A model generated the notes under the pieces. It saw only the letters and a program-made list of their open reading frames with translations, did not search any database and was not told the DNA's origin. From Polycladomyces abyssicola (GTDB lineage: Bacteria; Bacillota; Bacilli; Thermoactinomycetales; JIR-001), in NCBI RefSeq assembly GCF_018326425.1, contig NZ_AP024601.1:1724001-1788000 (forward strand): a DNA stretch of 64,000 nucleotides, given 5' to 3'. Position numbers and translations under genes: made by a program. The first letter of the stretch is position 1, and every line of letters starts with the position of its first letter. Below, one piece after another: positions 16,634 to 25,264 of the stretch.

Positions 16634-17905
16634 GTGGCAAAACGGAAACTGGGGCTCGCGTGGCAAATCTTGATCGGATTAATCTTGGGTATAACGGTAG
16701 GCGCTGTTTTTTATGGAAACCCTGCCGTCGAACAATATCTGAAGCCGATCGGTGACATCTTCATTCGGTTGATCAAAATGATCGTGATCCCGATCGTCAT
16801 CTCCAGCCTGGTCGTTGGCGTCGCCGGTGTCGGGGACATGAAAAAATTAGGAAAATTAGGCGGAAAAACACTTTTGTATTTCGAAATCATCACCACAATC
16901 GCGCTGATTATTGGGCTGTTTGCTGCAAATGTATTCCAACCCGGTGCAGGCGTGGATATGAAATCGCTGCATAAGGAAGACATCCAAAAATATGTAACCA
17001 CCACCAAGGAAGTGGAAGATCACGGGTTTGTCGATACCTTCGTTAACATCGTACCGGAAAACCTGTTTACCTCCCTGGCGGAAGGCCACATGTTGTCCAT
17101 CATTTTCTTTTCCGTGTTGTTCGGATTGGGTGTGGCAGCCATCGGAGACAAGGGAAAACCGGTATTGAAGTTCTTCCAAGGAACTGCTGAAGCGATGTTC
17201 TACGTGACCAATCAGGTGATGAAATTTGCGCCGTTCGGCGTATTTGCCCTGATCGGGGTTACCGTTTCCAAATTCGGCGTGGATTCGTTGGTGCCGCTGA
17301 GCAAATTGGTGTTGCTCGTGTACGCATCGATGATTTTCTTCGTTTTGGTCGTACTGGGCGTGACGGCCAAAATCGCCGGCACGAGCATTTTCCGGATCAT
17401 CCGTATTCTGAAGGATGAGCTGATCTTGGCCTATTCCACCGCCAGCTCGGAAACGGTACTGCCGAAGCTGATGGAGAAAATGGAGAAATTCGGTTGTCCG
17501 AAGGCCATCACATCCTTCGTCATCCCGACCGGATATTCATTCAACTTGGACGGCTCCACACTGTATCAGGCGATTGCCGCCATCTTCATCGCCCAGATGT
17601 ACGGCATTCACCTGTCGTTGAGTGAACAAATCACCTTGCTCCTGACCTTGATGGTCACCTCCAAAGGGATCGCAGGCGTACCGGGCGTCTCGTTCGTCGT
17701 CCTCTTGGCTACGTTGGGTGCGATGGGATTGCCGGTGGAAGGGCTGGCCTTCATCGCTGGTGTCGACCGACTGATGGATATGGCCCGGACGGCAGTCAAC
17801 GTCTGCGGCAATTCGCTGGCGGCCGTTGTGATGTCCAAATGGGAGAAACAGTACGATGAAAAACAAGCGGAAGCATATTGGGAGGAAGTAAAACAAGCGG
17901 CGTGA
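16634..17905 (+). CDS. gltP: Dicarboxylate/amino acid:cation symporter (glutamate transporter)
   Basis: A 423-residue membrane carrier of the DAACS family that takes up glutamate/aspartate with H+ or Na+. Typical marks are IKMIVIPIVISSLVVGVAGV (about residues 47-66), the substrate hairpin YSTASSETVLPKLMEKM, the helix motif GYSFNLDGSTLYQ and DRLMDMARTAVNVCGNSLA. The GTG at 16634 is in frame and seven bases after GGGAGG; the longer frame from 16568 lacks a ribosome site. It is divergent from glnR, which links uptake of glutamate with its use by GlnA, though I see no GlnR box close to its own start. H+ versus Na+ coupling cannot be told. Confidence 0.92.
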   Translation: MAKRKLGLAWQILIGLILGITVGAVFYGNPAVEQYLKPIGDIFIRLIKMIVIPIVISSLVVGVAGVGDMKKLGKLGGKTLLYFEIITTIALIIGLFAANVFQPGAGVDMKSLHKEDIQKYVTTTKEVEDHGFVDTFVNIVPENLFTSLAEGHMLSIIFFSVLFGLGVAAIGDKGKPVLKFFQGTAEAMFYVTNQVMKFAPFGVFALIGVTVSKFGVDSLVPLSKLVLLVYASMIFFVLVVLGVTAKIAGTSIFRIIRILKDELILAYSTASSETVLPKLMEKMEKFGCPKAITSFVIPTGYSFNLDGSTLYQAIAAIFIAQMYGIHLSLSEQITLLLTLMVTSKGIAGVPGVSFVVLLATLGAMGLPVEGLAFIAGVDRLMDMARTAVNVCGNSLAAVVMSKWEKQYDEKQAEAYWEEVKQAA

Positions 17906-17991
17906 ACGACTGGCCAGCTCAATTGACGAGCATCTCGATTCACCTTGAGCCTGTCTATACAATGTTCTTCCCAATTGGAGCGTTCAGAGAC

Positions 17992-18039
17992 AAAAGCCGT
18001 TACCAGCTGGACGTAATCCGGCTCGGTAACGGCCTTTTT
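17992..18039. terminator. Two-way terminator between the symporter and the LacI gene
   Basis: AAAAGCCGTTACC (17992-18004) pairs with GGTAACGGCCTTTTT (18025-18039) over a 20-base loop. It serves the converging gltP and LacI-family genes. Confidence 0.85.
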
Positions 18040-18048
18040 GATGGCGCT

Positions 18049-19026
18049 TCATACCGTTCCTCGCTCGATCAACCGGTAGGGAAGTTCGACGCGCTCGGGT
18101 TCCGATGGTTCTTTCTCGATTCTGGACAGTAACAAGCGAAAAGCGTGTTCCCCCATCCGGCGTCCGGGGTGTTCGATCGTGGTCAAATCTAATACTTGTG
18201 CGATCGGATGGTTATCAAATCCCATCACCGCCAAATCTCCCGGAATCCGCCATCCCCGACGGCGAGCCTCCATGATGATCCCCGCGGCCACCTGATCGCA
18301 TGAAACCAACAATGCCGAAGGGCGTTCCTCCATTTCGGACAAATCATGGACAACCCGTACCCCGTCTTCGATCGTCAAACACTGCTCAAACATCCACTCC
18401 CGGCGGGGAACCTCCCCGATTTGTTCCAACGCGTCGTGAAAGGCCCGTTTTCGGTTTCGGCTGTTGAAGCTATGTCCGCGCCCGATACAGTAACCGATGC
18501 GACGGTGCCCTTTCTCAATCAGATACCGCATCCCCGTCATAAAACCGCCGTAATGATCAATGTATACCGATGAGATGGCTCTATTGCCCGTATCTTCACA
18601 AGCCACGATCGGCCCGTGAACCGCAAATGGTTCGATGCGATCCCAATCGACGGCTTTGGAACAGATGATGACACCGTCCATCTGCTTCATTTTGAGTGAT
18701 TCCAGCAGCCCGATTTCCTCATCGGGATCATAGTTGGTTTGACACACGATCAAGCGGTGGTTCGCCTTCAGCGCTTCACTTGCAATCCCTTCCAAGATCG
18801 CCCCGAAGTAGGGATGGTTGACAAACGGGAGAATCACACCAACTGTTTGGGTCTTCCCCGTTTTGAGATGGATGGCGTGAATGTTTTGTTTATAGTTCAA
18901 CTCCCGGACAGCTTTCATCACGGCTTTTCGCTTTTCCTCGCTCACATATGGCCGGTTGTTCAATACGCGCGATACCGTCGCTACAGACACCCCGGCCATT
19001 TCAGCGATCTGTTTGATGTTGGCCAT
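18049..19026 (-). CDS. LacI-family transcriptional regulator
   Basis: A 325-residue DNA-binding protein. The N-terminal LacI helix-turn-helix and hinge are textbook (IKQIAEMAGVSVATVSRVLN, residues 4-23; NYKQNIHAIHLKTGKTQTVG). A periplasmic-binding-protein-like ligand domain follows (VGVILPFVNHPYFGAILEGI; MGFDNHPIAQVLDLTTIEH). The ligand is probably a sugar, but no sugar gene is beside it; the sugar importer at 4.2-7.4 kb is a possible target only by speculation. ATG 19026 has GGGGAG eight bases upstream. Confidence 0.9.
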   Translation of the reverse strand: MANIKQIAEMAGVSVATVSRVLNNRPYVSEEKRKAVMKAVRELNYKQNIHAIHLKTGKTQTVGVILPFVNHPYFGAILEGIASEALKANHRLIVCQTNYDPDEEIGLLESLKMKQMDGVIICSKAVDWDRIEPFAVHGPIVACEDTGNRAISSVYIDHYGGFMTGMRYLIEKGHRRIGYCIGRGHSFNSRNRKRAFHDALEQIGEVPRREWMFEQCLTIEDGVRVVHDLSEMEERPSALLVSCDQVAAGIIMEARRRGWRIPGDLAVMGFDNHPIAQVLDLTTIEHPGRRMGEHAFRLLLSRIEKEPSEPERVELPYRLIERGTV

Positions 19027-19063
19027 GTTTCCACACTCCCCGGAAGTACGTCTTACATCCTCC

Positions 19064-19564
19064 TCATAACACCAAGATCAGGAACCAGACGATCATCACC
19101 ACCATGATCAAACCTTTAAAGAAGATGCCGCTGATCATCCCCACCCATGTGCCAAATCCGGCGCGTACCGCTTGGCCAAACGGCTTGCGTTGCAAAAGTT
19201 CGACCAGCACCACCGCCACAAACGGGCCGATAATCAATCCGATCAGCCCCAGTGGACCAAGCAGAATGGGAAACACAATCGTTCCGATGATCGCCGCCCA
19301 AGTAGCCCATTTGGACGCTCCGTATTTACGAGCGGCAATCCCTCCCGCGATATAATCGATCAACATACTGAAGGCGGTGAGGAGAATGACACCTGTCCAA
19401 AACGGCCAACCCAGGACATGGGGATCAATCAGAAAATGATACAGGACAAACCCGGCCAACACCGCCAAGGTCTCCGGCAAGACCGAGATGAACAGTCCAA
19501 CGAAGCCGACCAGAAAACAAGCGACAACCAACACCCACACCAACACGTATCCCACTGTTTCCAT
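19064..19564 (-). CDS. DUF456 membrane protein
   Basis: A 166-residue, very hydrophobic protein with about five membrane helices and the glycine-rich internal pattern of DUF456 (ARKYGASKWATWAAIIGTIV; LLGPLGLIGLIIGPFVAVVL). Function is unknown. The ATG at 19564 is chosen because GGAGG is six bases upstream; another in-frame ATG at 19585 would put that site inside the gene. It begins right after the ynbB stop (19566) and probably shares its transcript. Confidence 0.8.
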   Translation of the reverse strand: METVGYVLVWVLVVACFLVGFVGLFISVLPETLAVLAGFVLYHFLIDPHVLGWPFWTGVILLTAFSMLIDYIAGGIAARKYGASKWATWAAIIGTIVFPILLGPLGLIGLIIGPFVAVVLVELLQRKPFGQAVRAGFGTWVGMISGIFFKGLIMVVMIVWFLILVL

Positions 19565-19565
19565 G

Positions 19566-20831
19566 TTATCCTCCATTCCTGACATCCAATATGTGATCCA
19601 AGGCCGTCAATATTCCGATTTTCACATGCGCATACGTCAACCCGCCCTGCATGAATCCCACATAGGGCGGACGGAGCGGCCCGTCAGCGGACAACTCGAT
19701 ACTCGCCCCCTGAACAAACGTGCCCGCAGCCATGATCACAGGATCATCATAACCGGGCATAGGTGCCGGCTCGGGTCGCAAATGGGCATCAATCGGGGAC
19801 GCCGCTTGGATGCCCCGGCAAAACGCGATCAACGCCTCCGGGTTGCCGAACCGGATCTGCTGGATGATGTCCGTCCTTGGTGAATCCCATCCGGGGTCTG
19901 TCGAAAAACCCGCCTCCTCCAGTACGGCCGCCGCGAATACCGCTCCTTTCAATGCTTCCCCCACCACGTGCGGCGCCAAAAACAACCCCTGGAAGTAATC
20001 GCGCAAATACCCGTGTGTGGCACCGCCTTCCGCACGAATACCAGGTGCCACCAGTCTGGCGGCGGCACGTTCCACCCATACTTTTTTTCCGGCGATGTAA
20101 CCGCCTGACTTGGCCAGACCGCCACCCGGGTTTTTGATGAGTGACCCGGCAATCAAATCCGCCCCGACATGCGTCGGCTCCATTGTTTCCACAAACTCGC
20201 CGTAACAGTTGTCCACAAAAATCACGGCATCGGGGACAAGGGACCGGACCAACCGAACCATCTCGGCAATTTGCCCCACGGTAAATGAGGGGCGATCCGT
20301 ATATCCGCGAGATCGTTGGATACCGATCATACGTGTCCGCTCGTTGATCGCCCGCCGTACACCTTCCGTATCCACTTCGCCGTCCGGTAACAGCGGTACA
20401 AAACGGTAACGGATGTCGTAGTCGGCCAACGAACCGGAACCGTCCCGTTCCGTGCCGATCACCTGATGCAGCGTATCGTACGGTTCGCCGGTGATGTACA
20501 ACAATTCATCACCCGGCCGGAGCACACCAAACAGGCATGCGGCAATCGCATGCGTGCCAGAAACGATATGCGGGCGGACGAGTGCCGCCTCCGCTCCGAA
20601 CACCTTGGCAAAGATCGATTCCAGTGCGGTACGCCCCAGATCGTCGTAACCGTATCCGGTGGAATCGTGCAAATGATGTTCGGCGATCCCTTCCTCACGG
20701 AAAGCAGTCAAAACACGCCATTGGTTTTCTTCCACCACGCGTTCAATTTCCGAGAGACGCCGCGCGATTTTCTTCTCTGCGCGACGTGCCCAGTTTTGGA
20801 TGATCTCTGCATGCTTCAAATACTTGTCCAC
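19566..20831 (-). CDS. ynbB: PLP-dependent methionine gamma-lyase-like protein (YnbB, 'aluminium resistance' family)
   Basis: A 421-residue fold-type I PLP enzyme. The lysine that would bind PLP is in GSLIKNPGGGLAKSGGYIAG (about residues 230-250), after VIFVDNCYGEFVETMEPTHV with the Asp that contacts the cofactor. The substrate-binding end includes AAGTFVQGASIELSADGPLR. The physiological reaction is not established; family members are annotated both as aluminium resistance and as Cys/Met lyases. It follows hflX by 15 bases, as in B. subtilis ynbA-ynbB. GTG 20831 has only a weak ribosome site, consistent with coupling to hflX. Confidence 0.9.
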   Translation of the reverse strand: MDKYLKHAEIIQNWARRAEKKIARRLSEIERVVEENQWRVLTAFREEGIAEHHLHDSTGYGYDDLGRTALESIFAKVFGAEAALVRPHIVSGTHAIAACLFGVLRPGDELLYITGEPYDTLHQVIGTERDGSGSLADYDIRYRFVPLLPDGEVDTEGVRRAINERTRMIGIQRSRGYTDRPSFTVGQIAEMVRLVRSLVPDAVIFVDNCYGEFVETMEPTHVGADLIAGSLIKNPGGGLAKSGGYIAGKKVWVERAAARLVAPGIRAEGGATHGYLRDYFQGLFLAPHVVGEALKGAVFAAAVLEEAGFSTDPGWDSPRTDIIQQIRFGNPEALIAFCRGIQAASPIDAHLRPEPAPMPGYDDPVIMAAGTFVQGASIELSADGPLRPPYVGFMQGGLTYAHVKIGILTALDHILDVRNGG

Positions 20832-20846
20832 TCTACCACACCACTT

Positions 20847-22082
20847 CTACATTGACAGAATATGAATTTGAGACCGTAAATCAGAGGGAAGTCGCTCAAA
20901 GTGCCGCTTGGGCATGCGAAAGGAAATCCTGAGGCACGAACCGTCCATTTCCGTTTCGTGTACTTGTGCCCGCCTGTGAAGCAAAGCCAGCCAATCTCCT
21001 TTCTCCGCAGGGATCTCCGCCCGCCCGATGATGGCCGTCTCATGCAACCTTTCATCGATGGCATGCACCAAGCGTTCCAAGTCTCTGTCGGAAAATGCGC
21101 TGATGGTGATTGCATCCCGACCAGGTGCCAACAATGGCACTTCCGTCACCTGGTCCGCTTTGTTGAACACCAACAACACCGGCAGGTGAGACGCCCCCAA
21201 CTCCTCCAGGACCGCTTCTACCACCTCAATTTGATCCTGTGCTTCCGGGTGACTCATATCCACTACATGCAACAGCAAATCAGCCTCTTTCACCTGCTCC
21301 AATGTGGAGCGAAATGCCGCTATCAATTGGTGCGGCAGATGCCGGATAAAACCGACCGTGTCCGTCAGCAGCACCGTCTCCCCCGAAGGCAAAGACAACG
21401 CCCGGGAAGTCGGGTCCAACGTGGCAAACAGACGGTCTTCAGCCAACACGTCCGAATCGGTCAGCCGGTTAAGCAACGTGGATTTCCCCGCATTGGTATA
21501 CCCGACAAGCGCAACCTGCAGAATTTCGTTTTTTCGGCGTCGGGTCTGGTGCAACGCCCGGTGTTTTTTCACCTGTTCCAATTCGCGCCGGATGTCCCGT
21601 ATGCGTCGCCGGATGTGGCGCCGGTCTGTTTCCAGTTGGGTCTCCCCCGGACCTCGCGTGCCGATCCCGCCTCCCAAACGGGACAGTTCCCTGCCCCGCC
21701 CCGAAAGACGCGGCAGCAAGTATTGCAGTTGTGCCAGTTCCACCTGCAGACGCCCTTCTTTTGTCTGGGCTCGCATGGCGAATATATCGAGAATCAGCTG
21801 GGTGCGGTCAATCACCTTGCAGGGGATCAACCGTTCCAGGTTGTGCAATTGCGCCGGCGTCAATTCCCGGTCGAATACGACCAGATCGACCGCTTGCTGC
21901 TCCGCTTCCCGCGCAATCTCTTCGGCTTTCCCGCGCCCGATGAACCAGGCCGGATCGATCTTGTCCCGAAATTGGACAAAAGTGGCCACTACTTCTGCGC
22001 GGGCCGTATCGGCCAAACGGGACAACTCCTCCAGAGAGGAGCGGACCTCCCATTCGTCCCGTTTGGACCCGCAACCAACCAA
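20847..22082 (-). CDS. hflX: Ribosome-associated GTPase HflX
   Basis: A GTPase that splits or rescues ribosomes under stress. N-terminal HflX domain (KIDPAWFIGRGKAEEIAREA, FDRELTPAQLHNLERLI), the glycine-rich linker RLGGGIGTRGPGETQLETDR, then the G domain: G1 GYTNAGKSTLLN, G3 DTVGFIRHLP, G4 NKAD. The start is doubtful: TTG 22082 is the only standard start after an in-frame stop, but it has no ribosome site, and protein-like sequence (SKEKAI) continues a little upstream where only ATC/ATA codons could serve. About 411 residues, usual for the family. Confidence 0.92.
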   Translation of the reverse strand: MVGCGSKRDEWEVRSSLEELSRLADTARAEVVATFVQFRDKIDPAWFIGRGKAEEIAREAEQQAVDLVVFDRELTPAQLHNLERLIPCKVIDRTQLILDIFAMRAQTKEGRLQVELAQLQYLLPRLSGRGRELSRLGGGIGTRGPGETQLETDRRHIRRRIRDIRRELEQVKKHRALHQTRRRKNEILQVALVGYTNAGKSTLLNRLTDSDVLAEDRLFATLDPTSRALSLPSGETVLLTDTVGFIRHLPHQLIAAFRSTLEQVKEADLLLHVVDMSHPEAQDQIEVVEAVLEELGASHLPVLLVFNKADQVTEVPLLAPGRDAITISAFSDRDLERLVHAIDERLHETAIIGRAEIPAEKGDWLALLHRRAQVHETEMDGSCLRISFRMPKRHFERLPSDLRSQIHILSM

Positions 22083-22163
22083 TATGGCTTTTTCTTTTGA
22101 TACGACCGTTCCGATCGTCGCTCATCCTCTCTCCAGCTTGCTTTCAGCAATGTCGTAACCATG

Positions 22164-23138
22164 TTAAGTATACCACGAAAAAGCGGGGGAAGATGTTTGC
22201 GTAAACTGGAGATCCTCCGCACGGATGGACATCAGATCATCCCGGGTGGGATAGCGTGTGTTCAACAGGCGAACCGCCTGCAATCGGACCGCTTGCTCCA
22301 CCAGATTGCGAACATAGCGGGCATTGCCGAACGGGTGCGCCGAACGGTCGATCTCCTTAAGCAAATGACGTCGCAACTTTTCTTTGGCGGGATTGGAAAG
22401 CCGGTATTGCCGCTGTCGAACCATTCGGTCCGCGATGTCAATCAGCTCATCGATGGTGAAATCGGGGAAATCCAAATGAATCGGGAATCGGGACGGCAAA
22501 CCGGGGTTGGAATGGAGGAACCGGTCCATCTCATTTGAATAACCGGCTAAAATGAGAACAAATTCGTTCTTGTGATCCTCCATCGCTTTCACCAGCGTAT
22601 CGATCGCCTCTTTGCCGAAATCTTTTTCCCCTCCGCGCGCCAGAGAATATGCCTCGTCGATGAATAAAATCCCTCCCAGCGCTTGCTTGACGTGCTCCCG
22701 CGTTTTTTGTGCCGTGTGACCGATATACTCCCCCACCAAATCCGCCCGTTCCACTTCAATTAAATGCCCTTTGGCCAATACACCCATTTCCTTGAACAGT
22801 TGGCTCATGATACGGGCCACGGTGGTCTTTCCGGTCCCGGGATTGCCGGTAAAAATCATGTGCAACACTTGTTGTTCCGCCGACAATCCCGCCGCCATCC
22901 GACGACGTCCCACTTCCAGCCACGCGTAGATCTCATGGATGAATGCTTTGACCCGCTTGAGGCCTACCAGTCGATCCAAATCATCGAGGCACCGACGCAG
23001 GGGAAGATGTTCCGGTTGATCGATCGTATCCGCAATCCCATCAGTGACGGTTGCCGCTGACGATCCTTCCCGATCCGAGTCATAGTCCAGTACCACCTGA
23101 ATCCGGTTGGTTTCTCTTGTGATGACCCGCCTGCTCAT
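22164..23138 (-). CDS. spoVK: Stage V sporulation protein K, AAA ATPase
   Basis: A 324-residue AAA+ ATPase needed for spore maturation in B. subtilis. Walker A FTGNPGTGKTTVARIM (about residues 95-110), Walker B GGILFIDEAYSLARGGEKDF, sensor and arginine-finger regions LILAGYSNEMDRFLHSNPGL and PSRFPIHLDFPDF are all present, as in CbxX/CfxQ-type ATPases. Start ATG 23138 has AGAGGTGA six bases upstream; a GTG nine bases earlier overlaps that site. It lies between hfq and hflX, the same neighbourhood as in Bacillus. Confidence 0.93.
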   Translation of the reverse strand: MSRRVITRETNRIQVVLDYDSDREGSSAATVTDGIADTIDQPEHLPLRRCLDDLDRLVGLKRVKAFIHEIYAWLEVGRRRMAAGLSAEQQVLHMIFTGNPGTGKTTVARIMSQLFKEMGVLAKGHLIEVERADLVGEYIGHTAQKTREHVKQALGGILFIDEAYSLARGGEKDFGKEAIDTLVKAMEDHKNEFVLILAGYSNEMDRFLHSNPGLPSRFPIHLDFPDFTIDELIDIADRMVRQRQYRLSNPAKEKLRRHLLKEIDRSAHPFGNARYVRNLVEQAVRLQAVRLLNTRYPTRDDLMSIRAEDLQFTQTSSPAFSWYT

Positions 23139-23205
23139 GTTTGTCACCTCTTATGGTCGATTCGGCTCCATATAATACGCAAGAGCCCAGTATTTGGTGA
23201 AGGAC

Positions 23206-23246
23206 AAAAAAGAAACAACCAAGCGGGGTACCCGCTCGGTTGTTTC
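23206..23246 (-). terminator. Terminator after hfq
   Basis: GAAACAACC (23212-23220) pairs with GGTTGTTTC (23238-23246) with GCGGG/CCCGC inside; T residues follow on the minus strand. It closes the mutS-mutL-miaA-hfq transcript. Confidence 0.85.
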
Positions 23247-23260
23247 GGTCGGAGGTGGTA

Positions 23261-23512
23261 TTATGCTTCTTTCCCAGCCTCTTCGGCTTGCTGTTGTTGC
23301 AAAGAGACCGGACGTGCCGGTGTAAAGGTGGAAATCGCGTGTTTATACACCATTTGTTGTTTTCCATCGCTGTCAATCACGATTGTGAAATTATCGAAGC
23401 CCCGTACGACTCCGCGAAGCTGGAAACCGTTTATGAGATAGATGGTAACAGGGACCGCTTCTTTGCGGATTTGGTTGAGAAACGTATCTTGAATGTTGAT
23501 GGATTGTTTCAA
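23261..23512 (-). CDS. hfq: RNA chaperone Hfq
   Basis: An 83-residue Sm-like protein that forms hexameric rings and binds small RNAs and A-rich RNA. Sm1 ([20 protein letters not shown]) and Sm2 (VYKHAISTF) motifs are clear, and the N-terminus [18 protein letters not shown] contains the conserved Q residue of the proximal RNA site. The C-terminus is Gln-rich and short. TTG 23512 is the start, eight bases after AGGAGGT. It directly follows miaA, as in most bacteria. Confidence 0.96.
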   Translation of the reverse strand: MKQSINIQDTFLNQIRKEAVPVTIYLINGFQLRGVVRGFDNFTIVIDSDGKQQMVYKHAISTFTPARPVSLQQQQAEEAGKEA

Positions 23513-23551
23513 AGTCCGTACCTCCTATGTACGTTTTGGCATTAGTTTACT

Positions 23552-24487
23552 CTATTCGCTGTAACCAGGGAACTTTCCTGCTACAACCTGATGAATTTCT
23601 TCCGTGAAGCCCGGGCGGGTCACGTCGAACCAATGGATTTCCTTCAAACGCCGGAACCAGGAGAGTTGTCGTTTGGCAAACTTGCGCGTCCCCCGCTTGA
23701 TTGCCTCGACCGCCTCCTCCAGTGTCCAATATCCGTCGAGATACTGCTGAATTTCTTTGTAACCCAACGCCTGCATGGAGGTCAGGTTACCCCGGTAACC
23801 GAGCGCCCGCAACCGTTTTACCTCTTCCACCAAACCATCGGCCATCATTTGATCCACGCGTCGGTTGATGCGCTCATACAACTGCTCCCGTGGCATCGTC
23901 AGGCCAATCCACAATGTATTGTACAGGGAACCTTCCTGCTTTTGCAAATGGGAAAATGGAACCCCTTTGGCATGAAATACCTCCAACGCACGGATGATGC
24001 GGCGTCTGTCATTGGGATGCAATCGGCTCGCCGTTTCCGGGTCCACCTTCGCCAATCGCCGGTGCAGGGCTTCGTTGCCCTGTTCATCCGCCAAACGATG
24101 CATCTCCTCTCGAAAGGCCGGGTCTTCCTTTACACCGGGCAGCTGATACCCATGCGTGACGGATTGCACATACAATCCCGTCCCTCCGACCAACATCGGC
24201 AGGTTACCACGTGACTGGATCTCATGGATCTTCTCTTTCACCATCCGCTGGAATTGATCCACGGAAAACGGATAGTCCGGATCGACGATATCGATCATGT
24301 GATGAGGGACACGCGCCCGTTCAGCCGGCGTCGCCTTGGCGGTACCGATGTCCATGTACCGGTACACCTGCATCGAATCTCCGGAGATGATCTCTCCGCG
24401 AAACGATTCGGCCAGCTGCAGGCTAAGCGCTGTTTTACCCACCGCCGTCGGCCCCACGATGACGAGCAAATCCTCCTTTTCTTTCAT
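23552..24487 (-). CDS. miaA: tRNA dimethylallyltransferase
   Basis: Adds a dimethylallyl group to A37 of tRNAs reading UNN codons; its product is the substrate of MiaB, also encoded in this window. The P-loop GPTAVGKTALSLQLAE (residues 12-27), GDSMQVYRYMDIGTAKATPA, the HHMIDIVDPD motif and VGGTGLYVQSV are all present; length 311 is usual. ATG 24487 overlaps the methyltransferase stop by four bases, so it is translated as part of the mutS-mutL operon. Confidence 0.96.
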   Translation of the reverse strand: MKEKEDLLVIVGPTAVGKTALSLQLAESFRGEIISGDSMQVYRYMDIGTAKATPAERARVPHHMIDIVDPDYPFSVDQFQRMVKEKIHEIQSRGNLPMLVGGTGLYVQSVTHGYQLPGVKEDPAFREEMHRLADEQGNEALHRRLAKVDPETASRLHPNDRRRIIRALEVFHAKGVPFSHLQKQEGSLYNTLWIGLTMPREQLYERINRRVDQMMADGLVEEVKRLRALGYRGNLTSMQALGYKEIQQYLDGYWTLEEAVEAIKRGTRKFAKRQLSWFRRLKEIHWFDVTRPGFTEEIHQVVAGKFPGYSE

Positions 24488-25263
24488 TCCCTCCCTCCTT
24501 CAACCCGGATCACGCCCAGTGCGAAACGAGCGGATTGTTTCACGATTTCAAAGCCCAATCGTTCAAACTCGCCGCTTTGTGGCCGCTCTTTCAGCACGAC
24601 CGTCTTGCGGGCCACCCGAACCGCGTGACGTACCGTCTCCGGGTCCAGCGGGTCCATATTGGCCAACAGACGGAGCGGCTGAACCCCGCTGGATGCGCGT
24701 ACCGTTTCACGAAACATGGGATCAAAAAGAATGATATCGTAGGAGCGATCCGCACATTGCGGCAAAAACTTCCGATAATCGGTACAAATCACTTCAATGG
24801 AACGCATCGCCTTTTTCAATTCCTCATTTTTCGCCGGATATGTCTTCAGGCCGTGGGCCACCAGTTCGGCGATGACCGGCTGGCTTTCCAAGCCGGTCAC
24901 GGTTTGCCCGGTGACAAAGGCGGAGACGACGGCGTCCGCCCCCATCCCCAAGGTGCAATCCAGCACCCGATCTCCGGGTTGCATCCCGCTGACAGTTACC
25001 AACGGGTCGGAGTTTCCTTGTCGCAGTTGTTTGATCCGCGGGACGGACATATTGGGGTGAAAAAAGAACTGCCGCCCTTCGCGATCTTCCCAGTGCCATC
25101 CCTCCCGCGTCACCACCACTGCCGAATCGGCGCCGTTTCGCTCCATCAACTCCACCAGAGGAAAACGCTCCCGGTCAACATAGGGCATACCCAGCCGACG
25201 GGCCAGATGACGCGCCTCCTCCCTTTGTCCGGCATGCGGATGAAAAGACGTGGTCACCAGCAT
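24484..25263 (-). CDS. Class I SAM-dependent methyltransferase, RsmJ-like
   Basis: A 259-residue Rossmann-fold methyltransferase. Motif I is VLDCTLGMGADAVVSAFVTG (about residues 98-117) and the catalytic-type motif is IILFDPMFRETVRASSGVQP, resembling the DPMYP region of RsmJ-like rRNA methyltransferases. The N-terminal 90 residues (AGQREEARHLARRLGMPYVD; FFHPNMSVPRI) fit that subgroup. The target (rRNA or other) is an inference. It begins just after the mutL stop and overlaps miaA by ATGA. Confidence 0.8.
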   Translation of the reverse strand: MLVTTSFHPHAGQREEARHLARRLGMPYVDRERFPLVELMERNGADSAVVVTREGWHWEDREGRQFFFHPNMSVPRIKQLRQGNSDPLVTVSGMQPGDRVLDCTLGMGADAVVSAFVTGQTVTGLESQPVIAELVAHGLKTYPAKNEELKKAMRSIEVICTDYRKFLPQCADRSYDIILFDPMFRETVRASSGVQPLRLLANMDPLDPETVRHAVRVARKTVVLKERPQSGEFERLGFEIVKQSARFALGVIRVEGGRE

Positions 25264-25264
25264 C

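Noticed and set aside
20901-22158. Long plus-strand frames (399 and 284 codons) opposite hflX
   Set aside because: They arise from GC-rich codon usage of hflX on the other strand and carry no recognisable domain.
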